Positions 52,470-63,475 of a DNA stretch of 64,000 nucleotides are shown one piece after another; position 1 is the stretch's first letter; each line of letters begins with the position of its first letter. The notes beneath the pieces are model-generated. The model was given only the letters and a program-made list of their open reading frames with translations. It made no database searches and had not been told where the DNA came from. A program made the position numbers and the translations under genes. The stretch is from Ryuthela nishihirai (lineage: Eukaryota; Arthropoda; Arachnida; Araneae; Heptathelidae): positions 38,192,901-38,256,900 of the forward strand of contig JAWZYU010000034.1 of assembly GCA_038380435.1 (NCBI GenBank), read 5' to 3'.

Positions 52470-52715
52470 TTAAGCCTCACAATCAATTGTCAGATTGATT
52501 TTGACGATACAGAAAAATAACCGAAGAAAAGTGAAACCATCAATAACTCCATTTAGGAGACAACACGCAACCACACAGGTCACCAACTGAATGGGAATTT
52601 GAACCGGATTGCTTCGACAGCTGTAGTGTTCAACAGAGCAGTGATACATAGGGATAATTTCAAATAAATGCTTTACCGCTACGCATCACTGCTCGGGAGA
52701 CACAACAAATTACCG
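52470..52715. other. Unassigned spacer
   Basis: No gene or repeat recognised. Confidence 0.4.
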
Positions 52716-52721
52716 TCGTAT

Positions 52722-52870
52722 ATGTGACGGTGGCCGAGTGGTTAGTGGCTTGATTACTGATCAGTGGGACTTTGATTCGAGTCACGGATAAGGTACTATA
52801 TTGTTTTTCTGCTGAAGTCTCCACCTTCCTCACAAATCTTCTCTGGGACTTATAATACTATCAGGATCCT
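52722..52870 (+). mobile_element. SINE-B, diverged, interrupted by SINE-A
   Basis: The head GTGGCCGAGTGGTTAGTGGC and B-box-like TTTGATTCGAGTCACGG are followed by TTTCTGCTGAAGTC, the SINE-B body. It ends where a SINE-A begins. Confidence 0.75.
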
Positions 52871-53277
52871 GACAAGACTTCTGGGGCGGGGGTGGCTCAG
52901 TCAGTAGCGCGCCAGGCTCGTAATCTGCAGTTCCCAGGTTCGAGTCCCAGCTGGGTTAGCGTTGAGATTTATCTCCGCAAAACTCCCCGCCCTGCCCACG
53001 GTAAGTAGGGGACACCGATGGACTTGGAAAGGTCACTGTCCGTCGGATGGGACGTTAAGCCGTGGCTCCGTGTGTGGGAGAGCCATAAAATGTGCACGTT
53101 AAAGAACACATTGGATGGCCTTGACGGGAGGCTACCATCTGTCTCCTAACAGCTGTTCCAGTGGGTCCCCTCCCCCAACCTTCTCTGAGCCTTCGGGGTC
53201 TTTGTGACCTGGCCATTTTGCACACAATGGGCTACATTGTGTGCAAAAAAAGTGCCGCTCAAAGGTAAACCAACCAA
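52871..53277 (+). mobile_element. SINE-A, full length, with a small inversion near its 3' end
   Basis: Near 53,215-53,250 the sequence reads TTTTGCACACAATGGGCTAC then ATTGTGTGCAAAA, so a few bases of the 3' region are duplicated in inverse orientation. Confidence 0.85.
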
Positions 53278-53332
53278 CCTCAGAAGGTCAAAGTCCGGCC
53301 CTGGTTGCATTTTGGAGAACTCTATACTAACT

Positions 53333-53769
53333 GGATTAAAACACGCACAATATTTCCTTAATTATAACATAATTGTTTTATAAAAAATGAATAGAAATAC
53401 TCTCAAGCAGCTACTTGCCACGAAAACTGCTTGAAAAAAAATTAAGTTACCGCTAACAAAATGTGCCATAATGTTTTTTATTGCATGATGTAATTAAAAT
53501 AAATTTGCCCTGAAATGCATTTTAGTAAAACGAGGAAATGGTTTCAGTTTTCTACTCATTTCCTCGCTTTACTAAAATACATTTCAAGACAAATTTATTT
53601 TCATTATATCATGCAATAAAAAACATTATGGCACATTTTGTTAGCGGGAACTTAATTTTTTTCAACCAGTTTCCGTGGCAAGTAGCTGCTTGAGAGGATT
53701 TCATTTTATTCATTTTTTATAATGCAATTACGTTATAATTGAGGAAATATTGTACGTGTATTAATCCAT
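53333..53769. repeat. Palindromic foldback carrying a SINE-B-like tail in each arm
   Basis: The ends are GGATTAAAACACGCACAATA and TATTGTACGTGTATTAATCC. Arms of about 210 bp pair almost throughout, with a centre at about 53,550. Both arms contain a SINE-B tail (TCTCAAGCAGCTACTTGCC and GGCAAGTAGCTGCTTGAGA). GGTTTCAGTTT(T/C)CTACTCAT occurs at the centre and again at 53,793, outside the right end. Confidence 0.8.
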
Positions 53770-53840
53770 CGTGTAAACTGAAACCAGTAATGGTTTCAGT
53801 TTCCTACTCATCAGACAGAAAACGAACACATCACAACGAC

Positions 53841-54216
53841 GGGGCGGGGGTGGCTCAGTCGGTAGCGCGCCAGGCTCGTAATCTGTAGTTCCCAGGTTCG
53901 AGTCCCAGCTGGGTCAGCTTTGAGATTTATCTCCGCAAAATTCCCCGCCCTGCCCACGGTCAGTAGGGGACACCGATGGGCTTGGAAAGGCCGTCGTCCG
54001 TCGGATGGGACGTTAAGGGTGCAGGAGAGAGCCAAACCCTTTTTTTACTTTCAAAAAAACACGCTGGATGGCCTTGACGGGAGGCTACCATGTGTCTCCC
54101 AACAGCTGTTCCAGTGGGTCCCCCTCCCCCAACCTTCTCTGAGCCTTCGGGGTCCATGTGACCATGGCCATTTAGCCCATGGTGTGCAAAAAAGTGCCGC
54201 TCAGAGGTAAAAAACC
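53841..54216 (+). mobile_element. SINE-A, full length
   Basis: The perfect 12-bp TSD CATCACAACGAC is at 53,829 and 54,217. A T-run replaces the usual GTGCACGTTAAAG region. Confidence 0.95.
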
Positions 54217-54228
54217 CATCACAACGAC

Positions 54229-54491
54229 GTTATAAATATAAGAAAAGAACGAGTCGCCTTAACTGACTTCAGATGCTCCCAAATGTGCACATATGATGTA
54301 GATACTCTACGTCAATTCTACGCGGATTGGCATTATCGTCCATAAAAAGAAATTGCATCCCTAAACTTTAGCACATAGGTTTCAAGGATCTCTGTACCTT
54401 TGAGCAATTACGGAGTTTCCGTGGAATATATGCAGAGGAGTATGGTCTTTGAGGATTATGCCACCTCATTCTACTGGTATTGGCAGAACAG
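54229..54491. other. Unassigned spacer
   Basis: Moderate GC, no repeat recognised, no reliable ORF. Confidence 0.4.
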
Positions 54492-55388
54492 TTGGGTTGG
54501 GTTGTTTTACCTCTGAGCGGCACTTTTTTGCACACCATGGGCTAAATGGCCATGGTCACATGGACCCCGAAGGCTCAGAGAAGTTTGGGGAAGGGGACCC
54601 ACTGGAACAGCTGTTGGGAGACAGATGGTAGCCTCCCGTCAAGGCCATCCAGCGTGTTCTTTAACGTTGGGTTGTTTTACCTCTGAGCGGCACTTTTTTG
54701 CACACCATGGGCTAAATGGCCATGGTCACATGGACCCCGAAGGCTCAGAGAAGGTTGGGGAAGGGGACCCACTGGAACAGCTGTTGGGAGACAGATGGTA
54801 GCCTCCCGTCAAGGCCATCCAGCGTGTTCTTTAACGTTGGGTTGTTGTACCTCTGAGCGGCACTTTTTTTGCACACCATGGGCTAAATGGCCATGGTCAC
54901 ATGGACCCCGAAGGCTCAGAGAAGGTTGGGGAAGGGGACCCACTGGAACAGCTGTTGGGAGACAGATGGTAGCCTCCCGTCAAGGCCATCCAGCGTGTTC
55001 TTTAACGTTGGGTTGTTTTACCTCTGAGCGGCACTTTTTTTCACACCATGGGCTAAATAGCCATGGTCACATGGACCCCGAAGGCTCAGAGAAGTTTGGG
55101 GAAGGGGACCCACTGGAACAGCTGTTGGGAGACAGATGGTAGCCTCCCGTCAAGGCCATCCAGCGTGTTCTTTAACGTGCACAGGGTATGTCTCTCCCGC
55201 ACACGGGGCTACGGCTTAACGTCCCATCCGACGGACGGCGGCCTTTCCAAGCCCATCGGTGTCCCCTACTGACCGTGGGCAGGGCGGGGAATTTTGCGGA
55301 GATAAATCTCAACGCTGACCCAGCTGGGACTCGAACCTGGGAACTACAGATTACGAGCCTGGCGCGCTACCGACTGAGCCACCCCCGC
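54492..55388 (-). mobile_element. SINE-A with 4-unit tandem tail array
   Basis: Units start GTTGGGTTGTTTTACC at about 54,496, 54,666, 54,836 and 55,007. All four carry GGCCATGGTCACATGG or AGCCATGGTCACATGG and GGGGAAGGGGACC, private to this locus. Body and head follow to 55,388. Confidence 0.95.
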
Positions 55389-56035
55389 CTATATTATAAA
55401 CATAAAAATCAAATAATTTTTGTCTCCTTTGCCCTTACTAGCATTCTGTAAAGGAGGGAGACATAGATCCTCCCCACTTCCCCACTAGATTCGTCCCTGT
55501 TTAAAAGTCATCTGTATGACCTTTAACAGACAAGAGGGCAGCAAAATCTTTCCGTCCGGCATTTTGCCAAAGAGTGGTAGGGCTTTTCCTTTATTCTCGG
55601 CGACTTCTTAATCAAGATCGGCTATTGGCCCCACCGCGATTGCAAGCCGAGGTAGGTAGGTTGCAAGAAATAGTGATCTTCCCACCTCACCTTCACCCTG
55701 CCACCATCGCATTGAAAAGTCATGACACGTCATTATTTTGTTTGGAACAATTCCAAATGGAAGTTGAGAAATTTTGGCTCTCAATGATATACTCTGTAAA
55801 TGTCAAGCACACTTAGACAGACAGAAATACACTTTTTCCTGCCCGAAGAAATGTTTTTATTTCCTTTTCACAATATGTTTTGACTTTCTGCTGAGGTCTT
55901 GCCTTTCTCACTCATTTTTCCGAGAATCTATTATACTGAAAAACTTATGTCATAATTACCTGCAAACTCGTATTCGGGTAGGGGAAATTTTAGCAACACC
56001 TCCTGAAACAAAAAGCCAGTGAACCAAATTGATGA
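55389..56035. other. Unassigned region, single short frames only
   Basis: It contains mixed-composition DNA and an 80-codon plus-strand frame (55,574-55,816) without recognised motifs. A SINE-B-like scrap (TTTCTGCTGAGGTCTTGCC) lies near 55,888. No gene is supported. Confidence 0.35.
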
Positions 56036-56042
56036 CATCAGC

Positions 56043-56605
56043 CAAGAATGTAGAGGGAGAAGAAGTTAAGCTTCCATAGAGATTAATGTAAAATCGAGTA
56101 TCGTGCATTTGGCGTAGAGGTGAAAGAAACATTACAGGGGACGAACGCTTTTGTAATTACATGTTACTGTCAACTTCCATTCTCTTCGTTTTTCCTATGT
56201 AATAATTTCCCATTGATATCCTTGCAGAGTATGTTAATATCAATTCTGTTTCCTGTTTCTATGTAACCAAGAAAGCTTCTAATTGTAATAATTTATTCTA
56301 TAAATTAGCTTCAGGCTAATTTCAAATCTTCCCTATCCGTTCAATTTATAATTGTTGGTTCAGCGAAAAATAATTCCAATGGAGAAAATAAACCTTTATT
56401 AAAATCATGATATTATTTTTTTTCAAATACAAAGTGCAGTTACTTTTTTTCATTTTTTAAAATATAAATTTTTGATGCATAATTCCTTTGTTCCTTATTG
56501 TTTGCTTCCCAGCTTAAACCAATGCACAATACGAATCGAAACACCACTTGAGGTCGCCACTTACGCTTTGTCAAAGCTGAACTTCTTTTACTTATACGTT
56601 CTTTG
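56043..56605. mobile_element. Nonautonomous hAT-like element, copy 2 (inverted)
   Basis: It is the inverted partner of 31,753-32,316. It starts CAAGAATGTA, ends TACGTTCTTTG, and is flanked by CATCAGC (56,036 and 56,606), a 7-bp match that may be an 8-bp TSD with one base lost. Most of its length aligns with copy 1 with modest divergence. No ORF. Confidence 0.75.
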
Positions 56606-56698
56606 CATCAGCATATAAGAATTACTGTATATAGATCCTTTTCATAGATTTCATTATAATATTTTTACTGGTGGACTCTTGTACTATCTTGTACTATC

Positions 56699-57075
56699 GG
56701 CTCAATCGGTAGCGCGCCAGGCTCGTAATCTGTAGTTCCCAGGTTCGAGTCCCAGCTGGGTCAGCGTTGAGATTTATCTCCGCAAAATTCCCCGCCCTGC
56801 CCACGGTCAGTAGGGGACACCGATGGGCTTGGAAAGGCCGCCGTCCGTCGTATGGGACGTTAAGCCGTGGCCCCGTGTGCGGGAGAGCCATACCCTGTGC
56901 ACGTTAAAGAACACGCTGGATGGCCTTGACGGTAGGCTACCATCTGTCTCCCAACAGCTGTTCCAGTGGGTCCCCTCCCCCAACCTTCTCTGAGCCTTCG
57001 GGGTCCATGTGATCTGGCCATTTAGCCCATGGTGTGCAAAAAAGTGCCGCTCAGAGGTAAAACAACCGAACCCTG
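56699..57075 (+). mobile_element. SINE-A, slightly 5'-truncated
   Basis: It begins at GGCTCAATCGGTAGCGC, so only the first few bases of the head are missing. It ends AAAACAACCGAACCC. Confidence 0.9.
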
Positions 57076-57314
57076 TTAAAGGACATTTATTTGCACAATA
57101 ACATAAATTCGACAGGACCAAAAATACAGAATACCTTACCATTAGACGTACAACTTATTACTAATAAAGTTAACTTTAAAAAAAATACTAAAAAATTTTC
57201 TTTTGCGGCTTTTAATTTAAGTACATCTTTATGGGATTTCAAATCATTAATATTCGATTTTTGCCATTTCAATAGCTAAATGGTTCTATTATTGTTCAGC
57301 TTTTTACCATCGTA

Positions 57315-57433
57315 CAGTCGCTCATGTGTACACGAAGGTTGCCAGATCACTAATTTCTAAAAAATCATTTGCTAGATATTTTTTCTGAATTTTGTAATCA
57401 ACCATAGGGTTCGGATAGTTTTTTGAGCGACTG
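57315..57433. mobile_element. Tc1-type MITE with one arm deleted
   Basis: It starts CAGTCGCTCA and then jumps to the centre (TGTACACGAAGGTTGCCAG). The right arm is intact and ends GAGCGACTG. TA flanks both sides. Confidence 0.8.
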
Positions 57434-57584
57434 TACACCATATTAATTCATGCTAACTGATGCTTATTGAAATTCATTACAAATATCCAATATGACTATT
57501 TTAAAGTATTTGGCACATAGATAACAAAATATCTATTATATACATATATAAATATTTATATCTTTGACTTCACTCATAAATAAA

Positions 57585-57972
57585 ATGGGCGGGGGTGGCT
57601 CAGTCGGTAGCGCGCCAGGTTCGTAATCTGCAGTTCCCAGGTTCGAGTCCCAGCTGGGTCAGCGTTGAGATTTATCTCCGCAAAATTTCCCCGCCCTGCC
57701 CACGGTCAGTAGGGGACACCACTGGGCTTGGAAAGGCCGCCGTCCGTCGGATGGGACGTTAAGCCGTGGCCCCGTGTGCGGGAGAGCCATACCCTGTGCA
57801 CGTTAAAGAACACGCTGGATGGCCTGACGGGAGGCTACCATCTGTCTCCCAACGGCTGTTCCAGTGGGTCCCCTCCCCCAACCTTCTCTGAGCCTTCGGG
57901 GTCCATGTGACCTGGCCATTTAGCCCATGGTGTGCAAAAAAGTGCCGCTCAGAGGTCAAACAACCCAACCCA
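57585..57972 (+). mobile_element. SINE-A, full length
   Basis: The perfect 13-bp TSD ACTCATAAATAAA is at 57,572 and 57,973. Confidence 0.95.
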
Positions 57973-58166
57973 ACTCATAAATAAATTTCCAGCCACCTTC
58001 AAACAAGGACCCTTAGGCTTAGTCAGGCTATACGAACAGCCATTTTCTGTCACTTCTGGTAAAATGTAGTAATTATTTTACACACTCTGCATTATATACA
58101 AAATCTTATCAAATATGTGAATGTTTAATAATTATTTTGCCTTCATTACCATTACTAGCACTCTCC

Positions 58167-58591
58167 TGGGATGGGGGTGGCTCAGTCGGTAGCGCGCCAG
58201 GCTCGTAATCTGCAGTTCCCAGGTTCGAGTTCCAGCTGGGTCAGCGTTGAGACTTATCTCCGCAAAACTCCCTGCCCTACCCACGGTCAGTAGGGGACAC
58301 CGATGGGCTTGGTAAGGTCACCGTCCGTCGGATGGGACCTTAAGCCGTGGCCCCGTGTGCGGGAGAGCCATACCCTGTGCACGTTAAAGAACACGCTGGA
58401 TGGCCTTGACGGGAGGCTACCATCTGTCTCCCAACAGCTATTCCAATGGGTCCCCTTCCCCATCCTTCTCTGAGCCTTCGGGGCCTTGTGACCTGGCCAT
58501 TTAGCCCATGGTGTGCAAAAAAGTGCCGCTCAGAGGTAAAGTACCTCTGAGCGGCACTTTTTTGTGTATCAACATGTTTTTCTGAGTATCA
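58167..58591 (+). mobile_element. SINE-A with inverted 3' scrap
   Basis: The perfect 13-bp TSD ACTAGCACTCTCC is at 58,154 and 58,592. After the normal end GCTCAGAGGTAAAG the sequence reads TACCTCTGAGCGGCACTTTT, the reverse complement of the same end, then 27 bp containing GTATCAAC twice. All of it is inside the TSD. Confidence 0.9.
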
Positions 58592-58604
58592 ACTAGCACT
58601 CTCC

Positions 58605-59495
58605 AGGAGAGGGGTGGGGGGCATTGGTCCCTTGCGAAGCCCCCCCCCCCTCTACCCTTGAGAAAAATATTTTAATTATTTTCTCTTACAAGTATAGTAT
58701 TAGTAATTTGTAATGACATTTGACAGAATAAATTATTACTGTTATCATTAAAACTATTTATTTTTAAATAGAATAAGATAAAACAATTTATTTTGAATAT
58801 TTTATTAAAATCCTTGCATATATTTTAAAATTAATGGCCAAAGTTTTTGAAAGAGTTAGTTATTACTGTGAATTTTATAAGGCATCGAATATTAATAGAA
58901 ACACTATTATATTTAAATATTAATTCTTCTATTAATGCACTGTTTTGGCCCTGTATGATATGTGACTGTGATCAGGATTCTAATGAGAGTAATGCCTTTC
59001 AGAATTCTAATAAGAATAATAAACGCAAAAACTTATTAAATTTATTCATATTTCATGCATTTTTCAAGAAATTTTTAAGACCTGTAAAAAAGAGAGAGAG
59101 ATTAATACTGCTTTGGAAATCCAGTTTCATTTTCGTTTCACATTTTCCCCGTTCAATTGCGTTTCCCCACCCCAATTTTTTTCCTAGATCCGGACCTGAT
59201 TCTGGTTATATCCTGTGTAACGTCGGATCTAGGGGGTGGGCTAGGGGCTATGCCTTCCCCCTCCTCTTTGTGGAGGGGGGGGGGTTGCTAGTAATGGTAA
59301 TAGAGGCAAAAGAATTATTAAACACCGCATGCTTCACTTATTTTTCTAGAAATGTTTAAAGACTCCTAAAACGGAGGGGAAATGTTATACTGCAATGGGA
59401 ATTCAGTTTCTTTCCACTTCCCACACCCATCACCTTTTACTTTTTTCCGGTTCCCCACCCCCAGCTTCCATATTTTTTTAGATCTTGGCTTGATC
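58605..59495. mobile_element. Two to three diverged MITEs of the CAGGGCCGG family
   Basis: One copy lies near 58,972-59,202 (GATCAGGATTCTAATGAG to CTAGATCCGGACCTGATT) and another near 59,222-59,490 (GGATCTAGGGGGTGGGC to TTAGATCTTGGCTTGATC). Both contain AGAATTCTAATAA- or GTAATGGTAATAGAGGCAA-like cores shared with the copies at 4.2 and 45 kb. A further scrap with G- and C-runs is near 58,610-58,660. An open frame across the two is accidental. Confidence 0.6.
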
Positions 59496-59522
59496 CTGTG
59501 CATGCAAAGAACAGGTTAGATG

Positions 59523-59907
59523 GGTTGGGTTGTTTTACCTCTGAGCGGCACTTTTTTGCACACCATGGGCTAAATGGCCAGGTCACATGGACCCCGAAGG
59601 CTCAGAGAAGGTTGGGGGAGGGGACCTACTGGAACAGCTATTGGGAGAGAGATGGTAGCCTCCCGTCAAGGCCATCCAGCGTGTTCTTTAACGTGCACAG
59701 GGTATGGCTCTCCCACACACGGGGCCACGGCTTAACGTCCCATCCGACGGACAGCGGCCTTTCCAAGCCCATCGGTGTCCCCTACTGACCGTGGGCAGGG
59801 CGGGGAATTTTGCGGAGATAAATCTCAACGCTGACCCAGCTGGGACTCGAACCTGGGAACTACAGATTACGAGCCTAGCGCGCTACCGACTGAGCCACCC
59901 CCATCCC
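59523..59907 (-). mobile_element. SINE-A, full length
   Basis: The perfect 12-bp TSD ACAGGTTAGATG is at 59,511 and 59,908. The target itself is an old SINE-A remnant (GTGCATGCAAAGAACAGG left; GGGGTCTTTGTAACTTGGCC right, to about 60,030). Confidence 0.95.
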
Positions 59908-60039
59908 ACAGGTTAGATGACTTTGAAGACGCTTCTACCTGTCCCTTTACAGCTATCCAATTGTATTCCATTCCTCTCCTCTGCGCTCTTGGGGTCTTTG
60001 TAACTTGGCCATTTCGCCAATTTCGTGTACAAATTTACG

Positions 60040-60345
60040 TTAACAGATATATTTACACGGTTTATAAACAATCAACCATCGGTGACCTGCACAGAATAAA
60101 CAGAAAACCCAGCACTCACGAAAAAAAAAAATCACGAACAATATTTCCATTGTGAATTCAAACCAAGTGAATTCGACCCTCGTATCCATTCTAGAATGTA
60201 AAGATCAGATGAAGAACTGCAAAAAACTAATGATTATACAAAAAACACTAAAAAACATCATCAATGGGAGAGGCATCAACATATTTGCCTCTCCATCGAG
60301 AAGAAGGAATCAATTGTGCAGACATGACGTAATATAAAACCATCT
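60040..60345. other. Unassigned spacer upstream of the candidate promoter
   Basis: AT-rich, no gene. A run of A lies near 60,120. Confidence 0.4.
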
Positions 60346-60390
60346 TTGGAGAAACGAGAACTCACTACGAAGTTCTTCGGATATCGGAGA

Positions 60391-60487
60391 TTGTGTCACG
60401 TGGTCTAGTGACGTGTCGGACGTGCTCAAAGGGCACGCTGACGAGCTAGTGCGCACGTTCTCTCTGGTCCACGAGGTTTATATATAA
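60391..60487 (+). promoter_or_regulatory. Candidate promoter with E-box, CRE-like site and TATA box
   Basis: A TATA box (TATATATAA, 60,479-60,487) is preceded by CACGTG (60,397-60,402) and TGACGTG (60,409-60,415). The stretch 60,390-60,475 is noticeably richer in CG dinucleotides than its surroundings and free of SINEs. A start 30-35 bp downstream falls on ATCATCACTA (60,511-60,520), an initiator-like sequence. Confidence 0.5.
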
Positions 60488-60523
60488 TGCCGATGCGCAG
60501 CGGTAGCCAGATCATCACTAGAC

Positions 60524-60660
60524 ATGTTACAACTAAGGGAAGACGTTACGCAGCTGATGTTTGCTGATTTTGCTGTGATGGCCAACTGGCCAAAGAATCT
60601 CATGAGCTGTGTGAAGAGGTTGAACTTGTTGCCTAGGCAACTGTTGTCATCGGGGCTGAC
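60524..60660 (+). CDS. Candidate first coding exon of an unidentified gene
   Basis: An ATG 45 bp downstream of the TATA box opens a frame of 45 codons plus two bases that ends at a strong donor (CTGAC/GTAAGT). Without splicing, translation would stop within the donor. The predicted peptide begins MLQLREDVTQLMFADFAVMA, continues with NWPKNLMSCVKRLNLLPRQL and ends LSSGL. It has one cysteine, basic residues clustered at 30-38 and no clear signal peptide. The 5' UTR would be only about 10 nt if the inferred start is right. The remaining exons would lie beyond 64,000 or be unrecognised here. No family is recognised; it could also be the 5' end of a noncoding RNA. Confidence 0.4.
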
Positions 60661-61550
60661 GTAAGTGTAGCCATTGTTTTTAGTTTTCGTTTTTCCTCTC
60701 TTTCATTTATTCATGAGTAATGACTAGAAATGGTTCTATTGCTTTTTAATATTTGAAATAGGAAATAGTTTTAGTTTTTATTGCAATTTTTTTTTTCTTT
60801 AGGTAAGTGAATCTTTTTTTTAGAATTTAGCTACGGGTCTTTAGTTCAAATTGGTATCAAATAGGATTTTAGGGATAAATCTTTTTATAAATATATTAGT
60901 ATGTTGCTAAACGATTTGAAATTATTTTCCCATTTTTCAGAAATTAAAAACTACCGGTTGAATTTTTTAAAAAAGTTCTACAAATTTAAATTTTAAAACT
61001 ACTATTTCATCCTGATAAATCTAATAATTAAATTGTTACATTTGTTAATTTTTAAATAAATTGTTACGTTTGTTAATTAAATTACTGATTTTTAAATACC
61101 TGTAATTTACATATTGTTTTAAATACTGGTTGAAAATTTTCCAAATAATTTTTAAATAGAAGCACAGTTTTTTTTAAAGGAAATTTGTGTGAAAAAAATC
61201 TTCTAATCACAATTAAATTGCGAAATAAAATGAATATATTCGTTGAACAAAAAGTTGTAGTTGATAATCAGTTGATTTTTGGTATATATATAATATATAA
61301 TTCTGTATAAAATCAATACAAATGAATTCTAAAGGACGAAATAACGAATTACTGATTTCCATGCATTTTCAATATTTGGTGGTTGATATTAGTCTTTACG
61401 TTATTTATTTTTTAATATTTTTATTTTTGAGTTAAAAGTTTTTGTGAGAACGGATACTGACGACAATTTCAATTCTCAGTGCCTCATCGGGAGTACTTGG
61501 CACCCTAGGCTAAAAATAGAAGTCACACAAATAGACGGGGATATAAAAGA
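60661..61550. other. AT-rich DNA after the candidate exon
   Basis: No acceptor-linked exon, gene or transposon was recognised. It would be intron if the 60.5-kb exon is real. Confidence 0.4.
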
Positions 61551-61558
61551 TGAGGGGA

Positions 61559-62240
61559 GGTTGTTTTACCTCTGAAAGGCACTCTTTTGAACACAGTGGT
61601 TTAAATGGCCTGGTCACAAGGATCCCGAAGGCTCAGAGAATGTTGGGGGGAGGGGACCCACTGGAAGATCCGTTGGGGGACAGATGGTAACCTCTCGTTA
61701 AGACCATCCAGCATGTTCTTTAACATGCGCAGGGTACGGCTCTCCCACACAGGAAGCCATGGCTCAATGTCCCAGCCGACGGATGGCGGCCTTTCCAAGC
61801 CAACTGATGTCCCCTACTGACCGAGGGCAGGGAGGGTTGGGTTGTTTTACCTCTGAGCGGCACTTTTTTTGCACACAATGGGCTAAATGGCCAGGTCACA
61901 TGGACCCCGAAGGCACAGAGAAGGTTGGGGGAGGGGACCCACTGGAACAGCTGTTGGGAGACAGAGAGTAGCCTCCCGTCAAGGCCATCCAGCGTGTTCT
62001 TTAACGTGCACAGGGTATGGCTCTACCGCACACGGACCACGGCTTAACGTACCATCCGACGGACGGCGGCCTTTCCAAGCCCATCGTTGTCCCCTACTGA
62101 CCGTGGGCAAGGCGGGGAATTTTGCGGAGATAAATCTCAACGCTGACCCAGCTGGGGCAGGGAGGTTTGCGGATTAAATCTCAACACTGGCACAGCTAGG
62201 ACTCGAACTTGGAATAGCTACCGACTGCGCCCTGCGCCCC
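61559..62240 (-). mobile_element. Old SINE-A interrupted by a younger copy
   Basis: The left part (61,559-61,832) starts GGTTGTTTTACCTCTGAAAG. The right part (62,155-62,240) carries the degraded head (GACTCGAACTTGGAATAGC). Confidence 0.85.
61833..62154 (-). mobile_element. 5'-truncated SINE-A, nested
   Basis: GGCAGGGAGG at the left boundary recurs as GGCAGGGAGG at the right boundary, a TSD of about 10 bp. The copy stops at GACCCAGCTGG, inside the head. Confidence 0.85.
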
Positions 62241-62382
62241 GCCACTTTGATTCGGTAATGACCACAAATAATTTTTATTTCAATTTATACTGTGGAAATT
62301 TCAAGAGCTTTTTCATAAAGTATTATATTATGACTGAAATGTAAAGCAATAATGTAATTTGGTCCACTATGTCTCGTGGCCG

Positions 62383-62780
62383 GGGGCGGGGGTGGCTCAG
62401 TCGGTAACGCGCCAGGCTCGTAATCTGTAGTTCCCAGGTTCGAGTCCCCCAGCTGAGTCAGCGTTGAGATTTATCTCCGCAAAATTTCCCCGCCCTGCCC
62501 ACGGTCAGTAGGGGACACCGATGGGCTTGAAAAGGCCGCCGTCCGTCGGATGGGACGTTAAGCCGTGGTTCCGTGTGTGGGAGAGCTATACCCTGTGCAC
62601 GTCAAAGAACACGCTGGATGGCCTTGACGGGAGGCTACCATCTGTCTCCCAACAGCTGTTCCAGTGGGTCCCCTCCCCCCAACCTTCTCTGAGCCTTCGG
62701 GGTCCTTGTGGCCTGGCCATTTAGCCCATGGTGTGCAAAAAAGTGCCGTTCAGAAGTAAAACAATCCAATCCAATCCAAA
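62383..62780 (+). mobile_element. SINE-A, full length, inserted at a SINE-B head
   Basis: The perfect 12-bp TSD GTCTCGTGGCCG is at 62,371 and 62,781. The tail is ATCCAATCCAATCCAAA. The target is the start of a SINE-B. Confidence 0.95.
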
Positions 62781-62985
62781 GTCTCGTGGCCGAGTGGTTA
62801 GTATGATTGGCTACTGATCTAAAAGACCTGGGTTCGAGCCCCGGGTAAGCATGTATGTTCGTGTTGTTTTTCTGCTGAGGTCCCGCCATCCTCACAGACC
62901 TTCTACTACGACATATAAACTAACAGTCTCCTGTCAGACCTCTGTGGCAAACAGCACCTTGAGTGAGGGGGTATTTATTATTTTT
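62781..62985 (+). mobile_element. SINE-B, single-unit copy
   Basis: The head GTGGCCGAGTGGTTAGTATG, B box GGGTTCGAGCC, body CTGCTGAGGTCCCGCCATCC and tail GGGGTATTTATTA. It has one tail unit, unlike the array at 23.3 kb, so it shows the ancestral structure. Confidence 0.85.
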
Positions 62986-63473
62986 CTTAAATTTATATTC
63001 ATTTATATTCTAGTTTCTAATTAAAGGCGAAAATAATATATATTTTGACTTTTTTATGGACAAGTACTTTTTTATGGAAAGTAATAATGCCATTATCTGT
63101 TATGTTTTCAAATCTTTTCTGTGAAACATAGTAACATATTTTATCTAGTATGTCACAGAAAACAAAGACTGTGCATAAATAAAAGCAATTCAAATTATCT
63201 AACTTGTTAGTAAAACTGTTAATTAATAAAAATATAAATTGCTATTTTTTAAGAATAAACTACAATAAAATTATAGATAATTTGCATTTTCGTCATAAAG
63301 CCTCTAATTCGAATCAAATTTTCATTTCTATATATGAAATTTAAACATCAAACTTATTTTTATGTATATTTAAACTTATTCACTAAAAATAATTGATTTC
63401 GCAAATTCTTAAACAAAGAAATTTAGAGCCCCCAAAATTTTAGTGCTCTACGTTTTATTATGGTACAGTCGCT
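62986..63473. other. AT-rich spacer
   Basis: No gene or repeat recognised. Confidence 0.5.
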
Positions 63474-63475
63474 CA

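Noticed and set aside
55574..55816. 80-codon frame as a gene
   Set aside because: No recognisable motif and no supporting context.
58847..59359. Frame of 170 codons
   Set aside because: It crosses two degenerate MITEs with G- and C-runs and has no recognisable domain.
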